This document shows positions 1 through 5,271 of a stretch of DNA of 7,687 nucleotides, one piece after another. The stretch comes from Candidatus Adiutrix sp. (GTDB lineage Bacteria; Desulfobacterota; Desulfarculia; Adiutricales; Adiutricaceae). Each line of letters starts with the position of its first letter. Position 1 is the stretch's first letter. The stretch covers positions 1-7,687 of the forward strand of contig JAISRV010000399.1 of the NCBI GenBank assembly GCA_031273445.1, written 5' to 3'. Position numbers and translations under genes: made by a program. The notes under the pieces were generated by a model that made no database searches, was not told the origin of the DNA, and saw only the letters and a list, made by a program, of their open reading frames with translations.

Positions 1-1
1 A

Positions 2-37
2 AAAACGACGCCGGCGAAACAAGCCAAGGCGGGTTAA
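2..37 (+). CDS. Possible 3' end of an upstream gene (11 codons)
   Basis: Frame 2 reads KTTPAKQAKAG and then a TAA at 35-37. A lysine/alanine/proline tail like this is common at the C-terminus of bacterial proteins, and composition turns AT-rich right after the stop, as expected at a gene boundary. Only eleven residues are visible, so no family can be named. Frame 1 is also open here, so the assignment is tentative. Confidence 0.3.
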   Translation, partial: KTTPAKQAKAG

Positions 38-190
38 TGGAATTACACGATTGCCCCAACAAAAACAAAAATGTAAAGTTTATTATCAATCAGTACCCTA
101 TTTCCGCCCTAACTTCGACCAAAGAGGCTATCACTAAAGAATATGTTCCGGGCATTTCATGGCAATGGACGCCAAACGAAAGGAAAAGAT
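38..190 (+). promoter_or_regulatory. AT-rich gap with a candidate sigma-70 promoter
   Basis: This stretch is much richer in A/T than the rest of the window and precedes the lipoprotein gene. A possible -35 element TTGCCC (51-56) and a possible -10 element TAAAGT (74-79) are separated by 17 bases, each matching about four of six consensus positions. A weaker pair lies near 114-119 (TTCGAC) and 137-142 (AAGAAT). An AAAGGA ribosome binding site follows at 179-184. The promoter call rests only on spacing and composition. Confidence 0.3.
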
Positions 191-457
191 ATGCGCAAAG
201 CAGCCATGGCCCTCGTCTTATTGGCGGCGCTGTCGCTGACGGGCTGCATCCCGCCAGACGTCTTCACGCCCTATATGATGGGGCAACAAGCGGCGCTTGA
301 GGCCAACGAACGTGACCGGCAACAAGCTATTGCCTATGATATAAGCTACTTCAATCAGACAGGCGATTACGGCTATCTCTGCCATGCCGCTGCGTTAGGC
401 TCAAGGGAGGCGGCCATTTATCTTCAACAGAAACAAATAGGCTGCCGCTACCAGTGA
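191..457 (+). CDS. Small outer-membrane-type lipoprotein with a partial Sel1-like motif
   Basis: The product is an 88-residue exported lipoprotein of unknown function. Residues 1-18 form a classic lipoprotein signal: MRK, then a hydrophobic run, then the lipobox LTGC with Cys19 as the acylated residue. The residue after the cysteine is Ile, not Asp, which favours sorting to the outer membrane. The ATG at 191 is preferred over the one at 143 because it puts the signal at the true N-terminus and has AAAGGA six bases upstream. The mature part is about 70 residues. Its stretch LCHAAALGSREAAIYLQ resembles the A-A-x-x-G-x-x-x-A-x-x-x-L core of a Sel1/TPR-like repeat, but only one partial unit is present. 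Two further cysteines, in YLCHAA and IGCRYQ, could form a disulfide in the periplasm. It lies upstream of the phospho-signalling cluster, but a 131-base gap with hairpins separates it from the next gene, so a functional link is not shown. Confidence 0.8.
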   Translation: MRKAAMALVLLAALSLTGCIPPDVFTPYMMGQQAALEANERDRQQAIAYDISYFNQTGDYGYLCHAAALGSREAAIYLQQKQIGCRYQ

Positions 458-503
458 ATAGAGCGATCGGCGAAGGGAAACTCAATCGTCAGCCGGATTG
501 GTT

Positions 504-547
504 AAGAAGTCTCTTGACCGTTTCCAGGTCTTGGCTCGAAACTTCTT
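504..547 (+). promoter_or_regulatory. First leader hairpin, mutually exclusive with the next
   Basis: AAGAAGT (504-510) is perfectly complementary to ACTTCTT (541-547), enclosing a smaller GACC/GGTC stem (516-519 with 527-530). The right arm shares bases 545-547 with the stronger hairpin at 545-570, so an RNA from here could form only one of the two. A smaller stem, CAATC/GATTG, lies just upstream (483-487 with 496-500). Complementarity is visible in the sequence; a regulatory role is inferred. Confidence 0.4.
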
Positions 548-570
548 GAAATTGCGGGCGCGATTTCAAG
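545..570 (+). promoter_or_regulatory. 11-bp inverted repeat just upstream of a ribosome binding site
   Basis: The left arm CTTGAAATTGC (545-555) pairs with the right arm GCGATTTCAAG (560-570) around a GGGC loop. All pairs are Watson-Crick except one T-G. The outer eight bases are a perfect dyad. No T-run follows, so it is not an intrinsic terminator. It ends seven bases before AGGAGG (578-583), the ribosome binding site of the coiled-coil protein gene. It could be an RNA hairpin affecting translation or a dyad operator for a dimeric repressor; the sequence does not decide between them. Confidence 0.55.
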
Positions 571-588
571 GAAACACAGGAGGAAAGA

Positions 589-1047
589 ATGAAAAATTTA
601 GTCGCGGCGTTCATTGCGGCATTTTTATCCGTCGGCGCCCCGCTCTGGGCGCAGACCTTGAGACATAACTATGGCCTGGAATCTTATCAGTATTTGCCCG
701 GGCCAAACCCAATTCAAATTGAGATCGTCGTCCCTCAGCGGAGAGGGGTCCAGAATGCTTCTGAGCTGTTGAGGGCCGCGCTGGCGCAGAAACCTGTCGT
801 GTACAGTCCGGCGAGCAGTGTCGAGGAGCTGTACGGCGCGCTCCTGCTGAATAAACAGAAAGCCGACAACGACCTGGCCCTGCTCAGGGAGAAGGCCCGG
901 CTGGAAGCTGAAGCCGAAGCCGCTCGCGAGGCCAAGACTGAGGCGGCGAAGATCGCCTTAATGAGAGAACAGGCTGAATTGATAAAACAGCAACGTCTGC
1001 TGGTTGAAGAACAGCGCCGCGCCCTTCAGCGGCAACACAACCAGTGA
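589..1047 (+). CDS. Periplasmic protein with C-terminal coiled coil, unknown function
   Basis: This is a 152-residue secreted protein that I do not recognise. Residues 1-21 form a Sec signal peptide (MKN, hydrophobic core, then PLWA before Q22), so the protein probably acts in the periplasm. Residues 22-85 are a mixed region with several Tyr and Pro. From about residue 88 to 148 the sequence is rich in Ala, Glu, Lys, Arg and Gln with leucines at heptad-like spacing, typical of one long coiled coil; it ends in a Gln/Arg-rich tail. The start is well supported by AGGAGG at 578-583, five bases before the ATG. Exported proteins with such a helix often oligomerise or span the periplasm, but no binding partner can be named. 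It is separated by 177 bases from the protease gene downstream, so shared transcription with that cluster is possible but not shown. Confidence 0.8.
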   Translation: MKNLVAAFIAAFLSVGAPLWAQTLRHNYGLESYQYLPGPNPIQIEIVVPQRRGVQNASELLRAALAQKPVVYSPASSVEELYGALLLNKQKADNDLALLREKARLEAEAEAAREAKTEAAKIALMREQAELIKQQRLLVEEQRRALQRQHNQ

Positions 1048-1186
1048 CCGCAATATTCTGACCGACAGGGGGCCGGCCGCCAGGCGAACCCCACCTGCGC
1101 AGCGGGCTGTGGAATGCATATTTCAGGGCTTCATCGGGCCGGCGACGGCAAAAAGGCGGCGCGAAAGAACAGTCCCTTTTTCTCTT

Positions 1187-1219
1187 CCCGGCGGCCGCGG
1201 CCGGTTCGGGCGGGTTTTT
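1187..1219 (+). terminator. Weak terminator- or attenuator-like GC palindrome plus T-run
   Basis: The perfect 12-base palindrome CGGCCGCGGCCG (1192-1203) is flanked by CCCG (1187-1190) and CGGG (1207-1210), which can also pair, and is followed by CGGG and five T's (1215-1219). The T-run ends only five bases before the ATG of the protease gene, an unusual place for a terminator. It could end transcripts from the coiled-coil gene, attenuate transcription into the cluster, or be a chance effect of the GC-rich composition. The rest of the 1048-1224 gap shows no clear promoter; AAAAAGG (1150-1156) and CCTTTTT (1175-1181) can pair across an 18-base loop. Confidence 0.25.
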
Positions 1220-1224
1220 GAGCC

Positions 1225-2904
1225 ATGAAATGCCCCCGCTGTCAAAAAGAATCCGGCGCCGGCGCCCCGTTTTGCGGCCATTGCGGCGCGAGCTTCGCTT
1301 CGGGCGGCCAGGCCGGCCCCATCATCATCGGGCGGGGGCGGGAGGCCGATTTCCGCCTGACCAGCCGGAAGGCCTCCAAACGCCAGGCCTCTCTAAGCCC
1401 TCGCGGCGACGGCCGTTTTTTGCTGCAGGATTTAGGCTCCAGCAACGGCGTTTTCGTGGGTTCGCCGACCAACCGGGTGCAATCGGCGGTGGTCGGGTTG
1501 GACGACCTCGTCTATTTCGCCGACCAGGCGGCGCGCGTTTCAGACATAGTCAAAGGCCGGCCGCCCGCCCCGGAGGCGGCCGCTTCTTTGTCGTGGAACA
1601 TCGGCCGGACGGCCGACAATGAGATCGTCATCAACGACGACAGCATTTCCCGCCGGCACGCCCTTTTGGAGGCCCTTCCGGGCGGAGGCTGGCGCCTGAC
1701 TGACGCCGGCTCGCACAACGGCACCCAGGTCAATGCCCGGAAAATAGGCCGGGCGGCCATCAGCGCGGCGGATCAGATCAAATTCGGGCGCTATGAAATC
1801 CGGGCCGCGGAATTGATGGCCAAAGCCTCGGCCGTAAAAGCCGGCGGCCGGTCGTCGACCGGTTGGTCGGCGGCCGGTTGGTGGCCGCAGGCGCTTCTCG
1901 GCTGGCCCGCCGCCGCCAAATATATGATTTTGTTTGTATTGGCGATGGCGGTTTTTGGCCTGAGCCAGATTTCACTGTCACTCCAAATCGGCCCCCAAAC
2001 GGCGCCGCCCAAGGCGGCCAAGCCGGCCCCCGCGGCCCCGCCCCCGACCGCGCCCAAGCCGGCTCCGCCCGCTCCGGCGCCTGTGGCTCCGGCGCCCGTG
2101 GCCCCGCCCCCGGCCGCGCCCGTTCCGGCGCCCGTGGCCCCGCCCCCGGCCGCGCCCGTTCCGGCGCCTGTGGCCCCGCCCCCGGCCGCGCCCGTTCCGG
2201 CGCCTGTGGCTCCGGCGCCCGTGGTCCCGCCCCCGGCGCCGCCCGCTCCGGCGCCGCCGACCGCGCCGCCTCCGGCCGAATCAGAGCAAAAATACCTGGA
2301 ACTGGCGGAACGGGCCACGGTTTATGTGCAAATCAAGGCAACTACCGGATCTGGATTTTACTCAGGATCAGGGTTTTTCATCGCCCCGGACCTGATCATG
2401 ACCAACCGCCATGTGGTCGAAGGCGGGAAAGGCCCCTGTCTGGTCATCAATAAAGCCCTCGGCCGACCGCTGGAGGCCCGGGTGGCGGCCCGGGGCGCGG
2501 GCGACCGCGATTACGCCGTGCTGCGGGTCGCTCCGCAGGCCGGGATAACGCCCCTGTCCTTAAGCGCCAAGGCCAAACGGGCCGACCGGGTCGCGGCCTG
2601 GGGCTTCCCCGGTCTGCTGGCTGCCTTGGATCCGAATTCCATCCCGGAAGTTGTCTACAGTTCCGGGGAAATAAGCGTCGTTTATGAAAACCTGCGCCCG
2701 CCGCTCATTGCCCATACCGCCGTCATCTCCCCAGGCAACAGCGGGGGGCCGCTGATCGACGCCCGGGGGCGGGTGGCCGGAATAAATACATTGCTCTACA
2801 GAAATCCGGGCGAAAGCTTCAGGGAAGCCTATACGGCGCTGGCGGCGCGAGACATTATCGCCTTTCTGCGGGAAAAAGGCCTGGCCCACACCACGGCGGA
2901 TTAA
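1225..2904 (+). CDS. Membrane-anchored zinc ribbon / double FHA / HtrA-like serine protease
   Basis: This 559-residue protein joins a cytoplasmic phosphothreonine reader to a periplasmic protease. In order: a zinc ribbon (Cys3, Cys6, Cys17, Cys20); FHA domain 1 (about 31-108), which has Gly36-Arg37, Ser51 and Asn74-Gly75 but Gln54 where the conserved His should be; FHA domain 2 (about 122-195), fully canonical with Gly127-Arg128, Ser142-Arg-Arg-His145 and Asn165-Gly-Thr; one TM helix (about 232-253); a Pro/Ala linker (about 258-352) with 36-base DNA repeats; and a trypsin-fold domain (about 353-559). The catalytic triad is intact: His396 in TNRHVV, Asp429 in DYAVL, Ser506 in GNSGGPL. There is no PDZ domain and no signal peptide, so the TM helix acts as a signal anchor with N-in, C-out topology. 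The start is fixed by the zinc ribbon at residue 3 and an in-frame TGA at 1219-1221, but no good Shine-Dalgarno is present. It is the first gene of the cluster. Its substrate is unknown; proteolysis gated by FHA binding is an inference. Confidence 0.92.
   Translation: MKCPRCQKESGAGAPFCGHCGASFASGGQAGPIIIGRGREADFRLTSRKASKRQASLSPRGDGRFLLQDLGSSNGVFVGSPTNRVQSAVVGLDDLVYFADQAARVSDIVKGRPPAPEAAASLSWNIGRTADNEIVINDDSISRRHALLEALPGGGWRLTDAGSHNGTQVNARKIGRAAISAADQIKFGRYEIRAAELMAKASAVKAGGRSSTGWSAAGWWPQALLGWPAAAKYMILFVLAMAVFGLSQISLSLQIGPQTAPPKAAKPAPAAPPPTAPKPAPPAPAPVAPAPVAPPPAAPVPAPVAPPPAAPVPAPVAPPPAAPVPAPVAPAPVVPPPAPPAPAPPTAPPPAESEQKYLELAERATVYVQIKATTGSGFYSGSGFFIAPDLIMTNRHVVEGGKGPCLVINKALGRPLEARVAARGAGDRDYAVLRVAPQAGITPLSLSAKAKRADRVAAWGFPGLLAALDPNSIPEVVYSSGEISVVYENLRPPLIAHTAVISPGNSGGPLIDARGRVAGINTLLYRNPGESFREAYTALAARDIIAFLREKGLAHTTAD
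2092..2199 (+). repeat. Three tandem 36-bp repeats in the Pro/Ala linker
   Basis: Three in-frame copies of a 36-base unit encode APVAPPPAAPVP (residues 290-325 of the protease protein). Copies 1 and 2 (2092-2127, 2128-2163) are identical; copy 3 (2164-2199) differs at one base, a synonymous CCC to CCT change. Degenerate versions continue on both sides. Near-identity at the DNA level suggests recent duplication by slippage or unequal recombination, so the linker may vary in length between strains. Confidence 0.95.
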
Positions 2905-2946
2905 GGCCGCTTCGTTTTCGACCTCTGGCGAAAAGGAGAAAAATAC

Positions 2947-4494
2947 ATGCTTAAAAAGATGATTAATATGATCATCCTTTGCCTATTTTGCGGCGGCCCG
3001 GCCGCCTGGGCCCAGGAGCTCACGGTCAAGGCCGTCGACTGCGAACAGTGGCCCGCGGTTCGCCTGCGCGTGGCCTGGCCGGGGGCCGGGGAGACGGCCG
3101 GGAGCTACAGCCTGCGCCTGGCGCCGGACGGCCCGGCGCTTCCGGCCGCCGCCCTCCAGCGGCCGGCCGAGACGCCCGAGCCCGTCAGCATCGTGGCCGC
3201 CCTGGACACCAGCAAAAGCCTGGCCCCGGACAGCCTGGCCGCGGCTAAAAAAGCTTTGGCCGATTATGTGAATCAATTGAAGGAGGGGGAGCAGATCGCC
3301 CTTCTGGCCTTCAACGACAGCGTGCAGCTTGTGTCCGGCTTCACCGGCGACCGGGCGGTTTTGACCAAAGCCCTAAACGGCCTGACGGTCGGCGGCTCCA
3401 AAACGGAACTGTACAAAGCCATGCTCTTCAGCCTGGACCTGCTGAAAAACCACCCCGGCCGGCGACTGCTATTGGTCGTCTCCGACGGCCAGGACGAGGG
3501 GCTTGAAGTCACCAGTTGGGATGTGCTGAAAGCGGCCAAGGAAAATCAGCTCCAGATTTCCGCCGTCGGCCTGAGCGGCTCGGCCCTAACGGACGGCCGC
3601 CACCTGAACATTTTGGAAAATTTCGCCAAAGAAACCGGCGGCCTCTACCGGCGGGCCGAAAACGCCGTGGCCCTGTCGCTGGCCATGGCCGACCTGCTGA
3701 AGGCGCCGCCGCCCGGCCCGGCCGAAGGCTATTTATATGATTTAACCTTTAACCTGGAACCGGCCGGGCCGATGACGGCGGCCTCTGTTCAGGCCGTGCT
3801 GACCCGCAAGCTCGGCCCCAACAGCCGAACCGTGGAGTTCACCCTGAACCCGCCGGCGGCCGCCCTCGCCCCGCCGCCGCCGGCCGCCGAGGAAAGCCCG
3901 CCGCCGGCCGCCGAGGAACCCGCGCCTGAAGAAGAAGCTCCAGCCGAAGCTCCGGCGGAAAGCCCGGCCGAAGCCCTGGATGAAGCCCCGCCGCTCTGGG
4001 CCAGGCCCTGGCTTTGGGGCGTCGCCGCCGGCGCCGCGGCCTTGCTGCTGTTGGTCTTGGTCGTGTTTTTGCGCCGGCGGAAAGCGGCTGACGATAAGCC
4101 GACCGTGCTCATGCCGCCGGATTTTCGGGATCAGACCTTCGTTCGCCCGACCGTCGCCCTGCCGCCGGAAACCCGGCTGAGAGCCGCCAGAACGGTTCAG
4201 AATCCCAGCCCTTTCGTTTTGGAATTCGCCGAGTTTGGTCTCCGTTTTCCCCTGGCTCTCGGCCTGAATTCCCTGGGAGCCGATTCAGGCAACAGTTTGC
4301 GGCTGGATGTGCCCACGGTTTCCGGACGGCACGCCCACTTGGAAGTCTCGGCGACCGAATGCAGGATCAAGGATTTGAATTCCACCAACGGCACCCTGGT
4401 CAACGGGGCGGCCATCAGCGGCTATACCCGGCTCAAAGACGGCGATTTGTTGAAATTCGGCACGGCCCAGGGCCTGTTGCGCCTGGCGCGCTGA
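2947..4494 (+). CDS. Exported VWA domain protein with TM helix and cytoplasmic FHA domain
   Basis: This 515-residue single-pass membrane protein has a periplasmic von Willebrand factor A domain and a cytoplasmic FHA domain. Residues 1-22 are a Sec signal peptide ending AAWA before Q23. The VWA domain (about 79-252) has an intact metal-ion-dependent adhesion site: Asp87-Thr-Ser89-Lys-Ser91 (DxSxS), Thr153 in GGSKTEL, and Asp180 in VVSDGQD. It should bind a protein ligand through a divalent metal. A Pro/Ala/Glu linker (about 302-349) leads to a TM helix (about 355-375) followed by RRRK, which places the C-terminus in the cytoplasm. The FHA domain (about 423-513) has Ser459-Gly-Arg-His462 and Asn481-Gly-Thr, but the usual Arg after Gly444 is Ala445. 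Two motifs before it, around Thr386 (PTVLMPP) and Thr402 (PTVALPP), are possible phospho-acceptor sites. AAGGAG lies eight bases before the ATG. The gene starts 42 bases after the protease gene. An FHA-linked periplasmic VWA protein suggests a sensor or adaptor; the ligand is unknown. Confidence 0.92.
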   Translation: MLKKMINMIILCLFCGGPAAWAQELTVKAVDCEQWPAVRLRVAWPGAGETAGSYSLRLAPDGPALPAAALQRPAETPEPVSIVAALDTSKSLAPDSLAAAKKALADYVNQLKEGEQIALLAFNDSVQLVSGFTGDRAVLTKALNGLTVGGSKTELYKAMLFSLDLLKNHPGRRLLLVVSDGQDEGLEVTSWDVLKAAKENQLQISAVGLSGSALTDGRHLNILENFAKETGGLYRRAENAVALSLAMADLLKAPPPGPAEGYLYDLTFNLEPAGPMTAASVQAVLTRKLGPNSRTVEFTLNPPAAALAPPPPAAEESPPPAAEEPAPEEEAPAEAPAESPAEALDEAPPLWARPWLWGVAAGAAALLLLVLVVFLRRRKAADDKPTVLMPPDFRDQTFVRPTVALPPETRLRAARTVQNPSPFVLEFAEFGLRFPLALGLNSLGADSGNSLRLDVPTVSGRHAHLEVSATECRIKDLNSTNGTLVNGAAISGYTRLKDGDLLKFGTAQGLLRLAR

Positions 4495-4523
4495 AGGTTT
4501 TGGTTGGGAAATAAGGAGAGAAC

Positions 4524-5270
4524 ATGAGTTGGTTAAATTGCCCTTCCTGCGGCCGCCCGGCCGAGACGGCCGCGGGCCGCTGCGGCTTCTGCGGCGCCGC
4601 CCTGAACGAGGCGCCCGACGCCTTCGAGCGTTGCTCCAACGGCCACATCGTCTCCGAAGGCGCCCAATTTTGCCCCTGGTGCGGGGAAGAGATGCGCCCG
4701 GCGGGGGGAGGCCGGGTCACAGGCCCGAAGACGGAGAACTCCCGGAGCACCGAACCGATGACCGGCCCCGCCTTCCCTCCTCCAGGTCGGTTCCGGGAGC
4801 CCGCGACCTCTCCCGGCCCACAGGGCGGCGGCCAGCGGAAAACCATGGTAATGCCCAGACCGGAGGAAAAACGAACCGTGATCTTCCGCCCCGACGGCGG
4901 GGCGGCGCCCGCGCCGGGAGGCGGCCAGGCCCGCCTGGTGGGTTTCCTGGTCAGCTACAGCCTGTCGCCTCTGGGGGCTTTCTTTCCCCTGCGGGAAGGC
5001 CGCCAGACTATCGGCAGCGGCCCGGCCATGCGCATCAGGATTGAGGACGACCAGCTCTCGGGTGAACACGCCCTGATTCTCTATCGGCAGGGCCGTTTCA
5101 TCTTCGAGGACCGCCTGTCCTCCAACGGCTCCCGGATCAACGGCCAGGAGGCCGCGGGCCAGGTGGAGCTCAAGCACGGCGACCGCCTGGGCCTGGGCGC
5201 CCACACCTATATCTTCGTCGGAATTTCAGAAGATGAGCCGGTGATCCTACAGAAGCAAAGGTCGCAATAA
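4524..5270 (+). CDS. Soluble double zinc ribbon / FHA domain adaptor
   Basis: This is a 248-residue cytoplasmic protein without signal peptide or TM segment. The N-terminus has two zinc-binding units: Cys6, Cys9, Cys20, Cys23, and then Cys37, His41, Cys50, Cys53. A disordered Gly/Pro-rich linker (about 57-135) follows, holding Thr107 in RKTMVMPR and Thr118 in KRTVIFRP. The second resembles the phospho-acceptor TSVFR context upstream of the FHA domain in actinobacterial GarA/OdhI proteins (remembered family knowledge, not aligned here). The C-terminal FHA domain (about 138-235) has Ser179-Gly-Glu-His182 and Asn201-Gly, but the Arg after Gly164 is Ser165. AAGGAG lies five bases before the ATG. 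The stop codon is one base before the next gene's ATG, so translation is probably coupled to the phosphatase. The likely role is a kinase substrate or scaffold that reads or hides phosphothreonine; its target is unknown. Confidence 0.88.
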   Translation: MSWLNCPSCGRPAETAAGRCGFCGAALNEAPDAFERCSNGHIVSEGAQFCPWCGEEMRPAGGGRVTGPKTENSRSTEPMTGPAFPPPGRFREPATSPGPQGGGQRKTMVMPRPEEKRTVIFRPDGGAAPAPGGGQARLVGFLVSYSLSPLGAFFPLREGRQTIGSGPAMRIRIEDDQLSGEHALILYRQGRFIFEDRLSSNGSRINGQEAAGQVELKHGDRLGLGAHTYIFVGISEDEPVILQKQRSQ

Positions 5271-5271
5271 T

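Noticed and set aside
37..300. 87-codon open frame overlapping the lipoprotein start
   Set aside because: It has no Shine-Dalgarno, its second half overlaps the well-supported lipoprotein in another frame, and its first half is AT-rich intergenic sequence with no recognisable protein features.
1150..1181. AAAAAGG/CCTTTTT inverted repeat as a bidirectional terminator
   Set aside because: The stem is only seven mostly A-T pairs with an 18-base loop and little GC core, so it would be unstable.
1191..1203. GC palindrome as a replication or attachment site
   Set aside because: Short self-complementary GGCC/CGGCCG strings recur throughout this GC-rich window, and no integrase, repeat pair or iteron is present.
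1791..2318. Antisense Gly/Ala/Thr-rich frame (GAGATGAG-type repeats)
   Set aside because: It is the complement of the Pro/Ala linker repeats of the protease gene; its repetitive look comes entirely from that.
4533..5204. Antisense 223-codon frame opposite the zinc ribbon/FHA gene
   Set aside because: The + strand frame has two zinc ribbons and an FHA domain with a good ribosome binding site; the antisense frame has no motif or start signal.
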